A stretch of 6,939 nt of DNA, taken from CAZWQR01 sp964638595. Its GTDB lineage: Bacteria > Patescibacteriota > Minisyncoccia > Minisyncoccales > PEYH01. Below are positions 1-6,511 of the stretch, piece after piece (the stretch's first letter is position 1; every line of letters begins with the position of its first letter). A model generated the notes under the pieces. The model saw nothing but the letters and a program-made list of their open reading frames with translations, did not search any database and had not been told where the DNA came from. Position numbers and translations under genes: made by a program. The stretch lies in the NCBI GenBank assembly GCA_964638595.1, contig CAZWYU010000049.1, positions 1 to 6,939 of the forward strand, written 5' to 3'.

Positions 1-438
1 AAATATCTTTTCATCTCCTTTGACAACTGTGAACTCTTTAAAACCAGAATTAATTTTTTGATTGCCATCAATTATTAAAACCGTATTTTGCACCGAAAAG
101 CCATTCCCTACTTTCTTTTCTAAATTACTGACCGCTCTTCTCATAGCCAATTTGGTTGCCTGTAAAATATTTATTTTATCTATCAATTTTGCTCCCACTA
201 ATCCCCTACCCCAATAGGTATTGGTTATTAAAATATTATAAAGCTCCTGCCTTTTCTTAAAACTTAATTTTTTAGAATCCTTAACTTCTTTTAATAAATA
301 ATCTGTCGGATTTTTTAGAATAACAGCTACCGCTACAACTGGACCAGCTAGACATCCTCTGCCAACTTCATCAATGCCAACAACTGTTTTATAACCTTGT
401 TTTTTAAAATCTTTAATTAATTTAAGGGAGGAAAACAT
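1..438 (-). CDS. rnhB: Ribonuclease HII, N-terminal part (3' end outside window)
   Basis: RNase HII cleaves the RNA strand of RNA-DNA hybrids and starts removal of single ribonucleotides misincorporated in DNA. The reading frame runs from ATG at 438 down to base 1 without a stop and gives 146 residues; the family is usually about 200, so the C-terminal part lies outside the window. Seen in the sequence: the signature GIDEVGRG at residues 21-28 with the first two catalytic acidic residues (D23, E24), the following LAGPVV stretch, DSKKLS at 54-59, the ATKLAM helix near 94-99, and LIIDG with the third catalytic Asp at D124. The last visible residues (VVKGDEKIF) lead into the SIAxAS segment that precedes the fourth catalytic Asp. 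No Shine-Dalgarno precedes the start. The ATG 8 bases further upstream is followed at once by TAA in its frame, so it cannot be the start. The gene is divergent from all others here. Confidence 0.95.
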   Translation of the reverse strand, partial: MFSSLKLIKDFKKQGYKTVVGIDEVGRGCLAGPVVAVAVILKNPTDYLLKEVKDSKKLSFKKRQELYNILITNTYWGRGLVGAKLIDKINILQATKLAMRRAVSNLEKKVGNGFSVQNTVLIIDGNQKINSGFKEFTVVKGDEKIF

Positions 439-489
439 TTTTACATTTTAACATAATTTTCCCCACTTTGTATTATTAAAAAAATGAGA

Positions 490-495
490 TACAAT
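490..495 (+). promoter_or_regulatory. Candidate -10 box for the solenoid gene
   Basis: TACAAT lies 43 bases before the ATG at 539, directly abutting the minus-strand TATAAT of rnhB. A weak TTGTAT at 468-473 with 16-base spacing could serve as -35. The arrangement suggests a compact divergent promoter, but the match is modest. Confidence 0.25.
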
Positions 496-501
496 ATTAT
501 A
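496..501 (-). promoter_or_regulatory. Candidate -10 box for rnhB
   Basis: A perfect TATAAT is read on the minus strand (ATTATA on the plus strand), about 58 bases upstream of the rnhB start, which would give a leader of about 50 bases. The -35 region at the expected spacing (519-524, TAAAGA on the minus strand) matches the consensus poorly. In DNA this AT-rich such hexamers arise easily by chance. Confidence 0.35.
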
Positions 502-538
502 AACAGTTTAGACTGCTTTCTTTAGCTATAAAATTAAA

Positions 539-1222
539 ATGGATAAACCTCTTCAAAGATTTAGTTTTGAGGATATGCAAAAAGAATTGAGAAAAGCAGA
601 ACGCGAAAAAAGGGCTGCTGATTTTACTTATAAGTTAATGCCAGAATTTTCATTTTCAGATAAACAGATTAATGTTGGACTTAACTTTCAAGGGTCAACA
701 ATTCAAGGAGCTATTTATGTTGATAAATGTGTTTTTGAAAAACAGATTAATTTAGAAAATGTTTTAGTTTATACAACTTTATATATTTCTAACTCGGAAT
801 TTAAGGAAGACTTTGTAGCCAAAAAAATTAGAATAAGAGAAGTAGCCAATTTGGTTGCTTCTAAATTTTATAAAAATGTTATTTTTGACGAAGCAAGCGT
901 AAAAGGATTTTTGGGATTGAATAAAGCTGTCATTGAAGAAGATTTAAGCATTAAAAATGTTTCTATAATAGATATCAATACAAAAACAGGCACTATTACA
1001 GGCGATCTTTTTTTGAAAGAAGCCCATATCAAAGGTTCTGTCTTTTTGGAAGAGCTTATAGTTGAGGGCCTGGTTAGCTTAGAAAACAGTTTTATTGAAG
1101 GAGATTTGAGCTTTAAAGATTCAAGGGTAAAAGAAAATGTACTCCTAAGCGGAACGATTGTAGAGGGCGATGTAATTACCGAAGAGCTTAAATCAAAAAA
1201 CTTAATCGCTCATATGGCATAA
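539..1222 (+). CDS. Predicted beta-solenoid protein built from 11-residue repeats
   Basis: The function is unknown. After a charged, probably helical N-terminus (residues about 9-30), residues 48-221 divide into 16 consecutive units, fourteen of exactly 11 residues and two of 10 (48-57 and 146-155). Each unit has hydrophobic residues at positions 2 and 4, often a small residue at 7, I/V/F at 9, and G, E or K at 11; examples are SVFLEELIVEG, LVSLENSFIEG and NVLLSGTIVEG. The alternating pattern resembles a pentapeptide-repeat doublet with one extra residue, so two units could form a 22-residue coil of a right-handed beta-helix (inference). A bactofilin-like filament protein is the main alternative. 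There is no signal peptide or membrane segment, so it is probably cytoplasmic. There is no Shine-Dalgarno before the ATG. Its stop codon overlaps the left inverted repeat of the next element, so the original C-terminus may have been altered. Confidence 0.8.
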   Translation: MDKPLQRFSFEDMQKELRKAEREKRAADFTYKLMPEFSFSDKQINVGLNFQGSTIQGAIYVDKCVFEKQINLENVLVYTTLYISNSEFKEDFVAKKIRIREVANLVASKFYKNVIFDEASVKGFLGLNKAVIEEDLSIKNVSIIDINTKTGTITGDLFLKEAHIKGSVFLEELIVEGLVSLENSFIEGDLSFKDSRVKENVLLSGTIVEGDVITEELKSKNLIAHMA

Positions 1223-1258
1223 TGACTAAACTAAAATCCTAAATCCGAAATCCTAATT
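1221..1258 (+). repeat. Left terminal inverted repeat of the S23 cassette
   Basis: Bases 1221-1226 (AATGAC) and 1240-1249 (TAAATCCGAA) together reproduce the reverse complement of 1648-1663, interrupted by the 13-base insertion TAAACTAAAATCC at 1227-1239. After the mismatched bases 1250-1252, CTAATT at 1253-1258 matches the reverse complement of 1639-1644. Its first two bases belong to the TAA stop codon of the upstream gene. Confidence 0.6.
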
Positions 1259-1261
1259 TCT
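1234..1261 (+). repeat. Four tandem heptamers, AAATCCT-like
   Basis: Four 7-base units lie head to tail: AAATCCT, AAATCCG, AAATCCT, and the degenerate AATTTCT. The mirrored right end of the cassette has a single AAATCCG unit, so the array may have grown by slippage at the left end. This is too short and regular for CRISPR. Confidence 0.6.
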
Positions 1262-1281
1262 AACAAAAATTCAAATAATAA

Positions 1282-1640
1282 ATACCCAATAACCCAAAGC
1301 ACGATTTAAAGGAAAAAACCGCTTTATTTGGAGAAAATATCATAGAATTTGTAAAAAGAGTCAACCCAAATACAATAACCTTCCCATTATAAGACAGTTA
1401 ATAAGAGCAACTACAAGCATTGGCACTAATTATTGTGAGGCAGATTGTGCTAAAACTAAAAAAGGTTTTGAACATAAAATTGGAATTTGTAAAAAAGAAT
1501 CTAAGAAAACACGCCATTAGCTAAAAATGATTGCTAAAGCCATTCCCAAACACAAAGAAAAAACTAGAAAATATTGGAAAGAAACAAATAAACTAAATTT
1601 AATTTTTTCTTCAATAATAAATAAATCAAAAAAGAAATAA
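1282..1640 (+). pseudogene. Decayed S23 / IVP four-helix-bundle protein gene
   Basis: Conceptual translation across two frames gives a recognisable S23 (23S rRNA intervening-sequence, four-helix-bundle) protein. The first frame, from about 1303 to 1385, reads DLKEKTALFGENIIEFVKR and then NPNTITFP. It hits TAA after an apparent loss of one base near 1385-1388. The second frame, from 1386, resumes with PIIRQLIRATTSIGTNYCEA followed by HKIGICKKESK, both characteristic of the family. At 1518-1520 a TAG stands where the family normally has Trp (usual motif HWLxMIAKA), consistent with TGG to TAG. The tail IAKAIPKHKEK, YWKETNKLNLIFSSIINKS is intact to TAA at 1638-1640. No ATG start is present in frame; ATA at 1289-1291 may be a decayed one in another frame. 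The total is about 115 residues, normal for the family. Family members are thought to act as small helical-bundle partners of RNA or nucleoprotein; this copy should not make protein. Confidence 0.85.
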
Positions 1641-1663
1641 TTAGACATTCGGATTTAGTCATT
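1639..1663 (-). repeat. Right terminal inverted repeat of the S23 cassette
   Basis: TTCGGATTTAGTCATT at 1648-1663 is the exact reverse complement of the two blocks at the left end. AATTAG at 1639-1644 extends the match after three mismatched bases. In all, 22 of 25 bases pair once the 13-base left insertion is allowed. It overlaps the pseudogene's TAA and ends 7 bases before the dnaE ATG. Confidence 0.6.
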
Positions 1664-1670
1664 TTATTAT

Positions 1671-4600
1671 ATGCCTTCTAAATTTACCCATCTTCACGTT
1701 CATAGCCAATACTCACTCCTTGACGGACTCCCCAAAATTGAGGAGCTTTTGGCTTATGTCAAAAAAAACAATATGGATAGCGTGGCTTTAACAGACCACG
1801 GAGTAATGTATGGAGCTGTAGAATTTTATAAAAAAGCAAAAGAAATGGGAGTCAAACCTATTATAGGATGCGAAGTTTATACTGCCTTTGAAAAAATGAC
1901 TCAAAAAAGACCGAAAATAGATAATAAACATTATCATCTGCTCCTCTTGGTCAAAAACGAAACTGGCTACAAAAATTTAGTCAAATTAGTCACCAAGGCA
2001 CATTTAGAGGGCTTTTATTATAAACCAAGAATAGACGAAGAATTACTTTTTCAACACAGTGAAGGATTGATTGCTTCTACCGCCTGTTTACAAGGCAAAA
2101 TACCTAGATTAATTTTAGCCGGCAAATTTAAAAAAGCAGAAGAAACTGCCCTAAAATACAATGAGGTTTTTGGCAAAGACAATTTCTATTTAGAGCTCCA
2201 ATGCCATCCTAATATTAAAGAACAAAAAAGAGTAAATGATTTTTTAATTACTCTTTCTAAAAAACTCAACATCCCCTTGGTTGCTACTAACGATTCTCAT
2301 TATTTAAAACCCGAAGATGCAAAAGCCCAAGATATTTTAATGCTTATCAACACCGGAGCCGATCCAAACGACCCAGAAAGACTAACAATGCTTGAAGATG
2401 ATTTTTCAATAAAACCGCCAGAACAAATGATTGAGGACTTTAAAGATACGCCCAGCGCTATTGAAAATACCCAGAAAATAAAAGAAATGTGTAATTTTGA
2501 GTTCAAGCTTGGAAAGATAAAATTACCTAAATACGATGTTCCTAATGGAAATACTCCTGACCAACAACTTAAGAATATTTGTCTGCAAAAAATAGCTAAA
2601 AAAGAAAAAGAATTTAAAGACAAAAAAACAACGCATGAAAGATTGGATTATGAACTAGGAATTATAGAAAAGACAGGATTTGCTTCTTATTTCTTGATTG
2701 TTGCTGATTTTGTTAATTGGGCTAAAAAACAAAATATAGTAGTTGGTCCCGGACGCGGTTCTGTTGGTGGTTCTTTAGTTGCTTATTTGTCTGGTATTAC
2801 TAACATAAATCCTATTCAACATAATCTTTTGTTTGAGCGTTTTCTTAATCCAGAAAGAATTTCAATGCCTGATATTGATTTAGATTTTGCAGACATTAGA
2901 AGAGATGAGGTTATAGAATATGTGGCTGAAAAATACGGACACAACAGAGTAGCTCAAATTATTACTTTTGGAACAATGGCCTCAAGAGCTGTTATCCGAG
3001 ATGTTGGAAGAGTTTTAAATTATAGCTATATTTTCTGCGACAAATTAGCCAAAATGATTCCTTTTGGTTTTTCTCTTGAGCAAAGTCTAAAAAGAGTAAT
3101 TGATTTTAAAAAAAGATACCAAGAAGATGAAGAAGTAAGAACTCTTATTGATTTAGCCAAAAAACTTGAAGGAGTGGCAAGACACGCATCTACTCATGCC
3201 TGTGGAGTGGTAATTTCTGACAAAGCTTTAGATGAGCTCGTTCCCCTACAACACCCAACCCAAAATGATAAAGCCATTGTCTCTCAATATGAAATGCATT
3301 CTATTGAAGATTTAGGGCTATTAAAAATGGACTTTCTTGGTCTTAAAAATTTAACCACTATTGAACAAACAATAAAATTAGTAGAAAAAATAAAAAAGCA
3401 AAAGATAGACATTGAAAATATCCCTATAAATGATAAGCAAACATACAAGCTCCTACAAAGAGCTCAAACAACATCAGTGTTCCAACTGGAAAGTTCTGGA
3501 ATGAAAAAGTGGCTTAAGGAATTAAAGCCCAATGAGTTTGAAGACATCGTAGCTATACTCGCGCTTTATAGACCCGGCCCAATGCAGTTTATACCAGAAT
3601 ATATTGCTAGAAAAAAGAAAAAAAGAAAAATATCATATATCCATCCCAAACTAAAATCTATTCTTGAAGACACCTATGGACTTCCTATCTTTCAGGAACA
3701 AATGATGCAAATAGCTAGAGAAATTGCTGGTTTCTCTTTAAGCGAGGCAGATATTTTGAGAAAAGCTATTGGCAAGAAAATCTATTCTCTTTTGGATAAA
3801 CAAAAAGAAAAATTTATTCAAGGAGCAGTTGAAAAAGGTGTCAAACAAGAAATAGCTCAAGAAATTTGGTCTTGGTTTTTGCCTTTTGCTTCTTATGGAT
3901 TTAATAAAAGCCATAGTGTTGGCTATGGAAAGATTGCTTATCAAACAGCTTATCTAAAAGCAAATTATCCAATAGAATTTATGGCTTCAGTCTTGGCCAC
4001 AGAAAAACAAGATGTTGAGAGGATGTCTTTTATTTTAGATGAGTGTAAGGGAATGAAAATTAAAGTTCTTCCGCCTGATATAAACGAAAGTCATGCTAAT
4101 TTCACAGTAGTTGGTAAAAATGAAATCAGATTTGGCCTTTGGGCAATCAAGAATGTAGGCCATAATATAATAACCACTATTATTGGAGAAAGGAAAGCTC
4201 AAGGAAAATTTCAGTCAATTGAAGATTTTATAAATAGAATTCAATCTAAAGACTTAAACAAAAAATCAATGGAATCCTTAATCAAAGCTGGGGCTTTTGA
4301 TAAATTAGAAGAAAGAAATGCTCTTCTACAAAATTTAGATACGCTTCTCTCTTATTCAAGAGAAATAAAAACTCATAAAAGCAACGGGCAGGCAGGTCTT
4401 TTTGATAATTCCCCTAACTCACTTTCTCTAAATATCAAAACTTGCGAACCGGCAAAATCAAAAGAAAAACTAAAATGGGAAAAAGAATTGTTAGGAGTTT
4501 ATGTTTCTGGACATCCTTTGGAAAGTTATGAAAAAATATTTTCCAAAAATGCTATCTCTATTTCTAGAATTAAAAATGATTTACTAAACCAAGAGAACAA

Positions 4601-4901
4601 ATCAGTAATCCAAATAGGCACTCCTTTCATAAAAAAGATTAATCCCGGAAACCGAGTAACGGTTTGTGGAATAGTTAATAAAGCAAAAAAAATTATTACT
4701 CGAAGTGGTCGGCCAATGTTTTTTATTAATTTAGAAGATTTAACAGGAAAACTAGAAACAATAGTCTTTCCAAGAAGCGCTGAAACTAATGCTTCCCTGC
4801 TCCAAGAAAACAAAATTCTTCTAGTTTCCGGTAGAACAGACTTAAAAGATAATGTTCCTAAACTCATTGCTGAAAATATAGAAGAAGTTTTAGGGGATTA
4901 A
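1671..4901 (+). CDS. dnaE: DNA polymerase III alpha subunit (replicative polymerase)
   Basis: This is the catalytic subunit of the replicative polymerase, 1076 residues; the E. coli protein has 1160. An N-terminal PHP domain spans about 5-215, with HLHVHSQYS (H9, H11), D18, TDHG at 41-44, E68, H89, C139 and NDSH at 207-210. All nine positions expected of a metal-binding PHP site are present. The C-family polymerase core follows: GPGRGS at 359-364, PDIDLDF with catalytic D401 and D403, and MDFLGL with the third catalytic Asp at D554. A helix-hairpin-helix region begins near 795, with LPPDINES at 799-806. The clamp-binding motif QAGLF is at 907-911. An OB-fold lies at about 990-1070. The protein ends just after the OB-fold, so a C-terminal tau-binding domain appears to be absent. 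The start fits the family, but only AT-rich sequence and the cassette end precede it, with no Shine-Dalgarno. It is probably transcribed with the downstream genes. Confidence 0.98.
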   Translation: MPSKFTHLHVHSQYSLLDGLPKIEELLAYVKKNNMDSVALTDHGVMYGAVEFYKKAKEMGVKPIIGCEVYTAFEKMTQKRPKIDNKHYHLLLLVKNETGYKNLVKLVTKAHLEGFYYKPRIDEELLFQHSEGLIASTACLQGKIPRLILAGKFKKAEETALKYNEVFGKDNFYLELQCHPNIKEQKRVNDFLITLSKKLNIPLVATNDSHYLKPEDAKAQDILMLINTGADPNDPERLTMLEDDFSIKPPEQMIEDFKDTPSAIENTQKIKEMCNFEFKLGKIKLPKYDVPNGNTPDQQLKNICLQKIAKKEKEFKDKKTTHERLDYELGIIEKTGFASYFLIVADFVNWAKKQNIVVGPGRGSVGGSLVAYLSGITNINPIQHNLLFERFLNPERISMPDIDLDFADIRRDEVIEYVAEKYGHNRVAQIITFGTMASRAVIRDVGRVLNYSYIFCDKLAKMIPFGFSLEQSLKRVIDFKKRYQEDEEVRTLIDLAKKLEGVARHASTHACGVVISDKALDELVPLQHPTQNDKAIVSQYEMHSIEDLGLLKMDFLGLKNLTTIEQTIKLVEKIKKQKIDIENIPINDKQTYKLLQRAQTTSVFQLESSGMKKWLKELKPNEFEDIVAILALYRPGPMQFIPEYIARKKKKRKISYIHPKLKSILEDTYGLPIFQEQMMQIAREIAGFSLSEADILRKAIGKKIYSLLDKQKEKFIQGAVEKGVKQEIAQEIWSWFLPFASYGFNKSHSVGYGKIAYQTAYLKANYPIEFMASVLATEKQDVERMSFILDECKGMKIKVLPPDINESHANFTVVGKNEIRFGLWAIKNVGHNIITTIIGERKAQGKFQSIEDFINRIQSKDLNKKSMESLIKAGAFDKLEERNALLQNLDTLLSYSREIKTHKSNGQAGLFDNSPNSLSLNIKTCEPAKSKEKLKWEKELLGVYVSGHPLESYEKIFSKNAISISRIKNDLLNQENKSVIQIGTPFIKKINPGNRVTVCGIVNKAKKIITRSGRPMFFINLEDLTGKLETIVFPRSAETNASLLQENKILLVSGRTDLKDNVPKLIAENIEEVLGD

Positions 4902-4915
4902 TAGGACTACTTAAA

Positions 4916-4993
4916 ATGGATTTATTGATATTCAAAAAAATAATCAAAGAAAATAAACATTTCCTTTTATTTACTTCTAAAAATAAAATATGA
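4916..4993 (+). CDS. Possible 25-residue leader ORF overlapping the next start (ATGA)
   Basis: In the 88-base gap after dnaE an ATG opens a 25-codon frame whose TGA overlaps the ATG of the prenyl synthase gene (ATGA at 4990-4993), a classic geometry for translational coupling. The peptide begins MDLLIFKKIIKENK and is basic with some hydrophobic residues. There is no ribosome-binding site and no recognisable family. In such AT-rich DNA it may be chance. Confidence 0.15.
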   Translation: MDLLIFKKIIKENKHFLLFTSKNKI

Positions 4994-6027
4994 AAAAAAA
5001 CTCAAATAAATTAAAAGATGTCCTCTTTGACTTCAGAAAGACTGTCGACCCAATCATTAAAGAAATCTTGACTTCTGATGTTGACAAAGAGAGACAAAAA
5101 ATTGTTGAATATCAAGTTTCTACTGGAGGCAAAAGATTGAGGCCGGCTTTAGCTATTATCTGTAATCAATTACTGGGGGGACAAAAAAAAGACGCCCTTT
5201 ATCCAGCAGCCGGTCTGGAAATATTACATAATTACTCTCTAATTATTGACGACATTATTGACCGCAGTAGGAACAGAAGAGAAAAACCAACCACTTGGTA
5301 TAAACTGGGTAAAGCAACTGCTCAATGTTTAAGCATATATTATGCAGCAGCCATATTCCAGGCAGCTAATCATTCGAAACAACCAACAGAAATTTCTGAA
5401 ATTTTTGCTAAAACAATGAAAATAATAACTGGAGGAGAAATTTCAGATATACTCTTTGAAATGACAGAAAGAAAAAGAGAGTCTTATCTTGAAAAAAATC
5501 GATATCAAACTATAAGCAAAAAAGGTTACCTCAAAATGATTGAGCAAAAGACAGCTATTCTATTTCAAAGTTGTTGCCAAGTTGGGGCTTTATCTGCTGG
5601 AGCAAAGAAAAAAGAGATAGAAGCTCTAAAAAAATATGGTTTTAACTTGGGTATAGCTTTCCAAATTCAAGATGATATTTTGGATATCTTCGGTGAAAAA
5701 GAAAGCCACAATGAAAAAAGAAAAGAAATTGGCAAAGATATAATAGAAAGAAAAGGGGGTAACATTGTCGTCATTTTAGCCTTAGAAAAATTAAAACCAA
5801 AACATAAGAAAAAATTGAATAAGCTAATGGAAAAAGAATACATTAAGAAAAAAGAAGTTACTCAAATTGTGGAAATATTTAAAAAAACTGGAAGCTATGA
5901 GAAATCTCAACAATTAGGAAAAAAATTTGTAAAAAAAGCCAAGAAAAACCTGGCATCTTTACCTCAAAACAAATGGAATGATATCTTAAAAGAAACAGCC
6001 GACTTTATTATTAAAAGAGAAAAATAA
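4990..6027 (+). CDS. Trans-polyprenyl diphosphate synthase, probably geranylgeranyl type
   Basis: This all-alpha isoprenyl diphosphate synthase adds isopentenyl diphosphate units to an allylic diphosphate, supplying C15-C20 or longer prenyl chains for lipids and carriers. Seen in 345 residues: GGKRLRP at 46-52, the first Asp-rich motif DDIID at 87-91 followed by RR at 96-97, the KTAILF segment at 187-192, the second Asp-rich motif DDILD at 228-232, and GKD at 248-250 with K255. The first motif has the DDxxD spacing without the two-residue insertion of bacterial FPP synthases such as IspA. The fifth residue before it is aromatic (Y82), as in archaeal type GGPP synthases, so a C20 product is the best guess (inference). 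Oddities are E98 where Gly is usual after RR, W103 at a common His position, and R254 where Gly is usual before K255. The C-terminal part is very Lys-rich. It ends 2 bases before the YjbQ gene. Confidence 0.93.
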   Translation: MKKNSNKLKDVLFDFRKTVDPIIKEILTSDVDKERQKIVEYQVSTGGKRLRPALAIICNQLLGGQKKDALYPAAGLEILHNYSLIIDDIIDRSRNRREKPTTWYKLGKATAQCLSIYYAAAIFQAANHSKQPTEISEIFAKTMKIITGGEISDILFEMTERKRESYLEKNRYQTISKKGYLKMIEQKTAILFQSCCQVGALSAGAKKKEIEALKKYGFNLGIAFQIQDDILDIFGEKESHNEKRKEIGKDIIERKGGNIVVILALEKLKPKHKKKLNKLMEKEYIKKKEVTQIVEIFKKTGSYEKSQQLGKKFVKKAKKNLASLPQNKWNDILKETADFIIKREK

Positions 6028-6029
6028 AT

Positions 6030-6473
6030 ATGATAACTGCAAATAAAACTTTAAAATATCAAACCAAAGAATTGTTTGATTTCATTGATATTACAGATGA
6101 AATAAAAACTTTTGTAAAAGAAAGTAAAATTAAAAACGGTTTAGTCAATATTCAGATTCTGCACACTTCGTCGGCTCTAATAGTCAACGAAAATGAACCT
6201 TTACTTCAAGAGGACATCAAAAGAAATTTAGAACAAACTGCTTCTAATAAAATAGAATATCAACACGACAATTTTTCTATCAGAACAGTCAATTTATGTG
6301 AAGATGAGTGCAAAAATGGTCACTCCCATTGTAAAGCCATACATTTACTGCCTTCAGTCACTCTTAACCTAATAGACGGGGAACTGCAATTAGGCCAGTG
6401 GCAGAGAGTGATGCTGGTTGAATTAGATTATTCCCGCCCTCGCAAAATACAAATCCAGGTTATCGGCGAATAG
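6030..6473 (+). CDS. YjbQ-family protein (UPF0047, secondary thiamine-phosphate synthase type)
   Basis: This is a small single-domain YjbQ/UPF0047 protein of 147 residues, a normal length. E. coli YjbQ shows weak thiamine-phosphate synthase activity, but the true cellular role of the family is unsettled. Seen: HTSSALIVNENEP at 45-57 (family motif HTTxALxxNEN), GHSHCKA at 97-103 with the conserved His pair H98 and H100, the PSVTLNLIDGELQLGQWQ block at 108-125, and the C-terminal strand ending in VIGE. A Cys cluster (C90, C94, C101) lies around the conserved histidines and could help bind a metal (inference). The start is ATG 2 bases after the stop of the prenyl synthase gene, so co-transcription and probable coupled translation are likely. 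There is no clear Shine-Dalgarno; the A-rich end of the preceding gene fills that position. Confidence 0.93.
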   Translation: MITANKTLKYQTKELFDFIDITDEIKTFVKESKIKNGLVNIQILHTSSALIVNENEPLLQEDIKRNLEQTASNKIEYQHDNFSIRTVNLCEDECKNGHSHCKAIHLLPSVTLNLIDGELQLGQWQRVMLVELDYSRPRKIQIQVIGE

Positions 6474-6511
6474 AAAATATTAACAAAAAACCGCTTGAAA
6501 AAATTACTTCT

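Larger units (their letters stand above)
1221..1663. mobile_element. Inverted-repeat-bounded cassette carrying a dead S23/IVP gene
   Basis: The two ends of this 443-base segment are imperfect inverted repeats. The right end read in reverse complement begins AATGACTAAATCCGAA. The left end begins AATGAC, continues with 13 extra bases, then TAAATCCGAA, and after three mismatches both share CTAATT. Between them lies a decayed four-helix-bundle gene. The cassette fills nearly all the space between the upstream stop codon and the dnaE start. S23/IVP genes are known from intervening sequences inside 23S rRNA genes, where the ends also pair. Here the unit sits between protein genes. It encodes no transposase, so movement would need help in trans. 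Mobility is inference: I see no clear target-site duplication. Confidence 0.5.

Noticed and set aside
1231..1261. Short repeats as a CRISPR or phage attachment array
   Set aside because: The units are 7 bases with no spacers, and no integrase or cas gene is present.
1518..1520. TAG in the S23 gene as a sign of stop-codon reassignment
   Set aside because: The yjbQ gene in this window ends with TAG at the expected family C-terminus, and the S23 gene also has a frameshift, so plain decay explains it.
2300..2623. Open frame of 107 codons on the minus strand inside dnaE
   Set aside because: It lies wholly within the strongly supported dnaE gene, matches no family I recognise, and has a composition expected of an antisense shadow.
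3738..3944. Open frame of 68 codons on the minus strand inside dnaE
   Set aside because: Antisense shadow of conserved polymerase sequence with no motif of its own.
4526..4867. Open frame of 113 codons on the minus strand at the dnaE 3' end
   Set aside because: It overlaps the conserved OB-fold coding region. The hydrophobic look comes from reading Lys/Glu-rich codons backwards.
4902..4989. Terminator hairpin after dnaE
   Set aside because: Only weak AT-only pairing is visible, with no GC stem followed by a T run.
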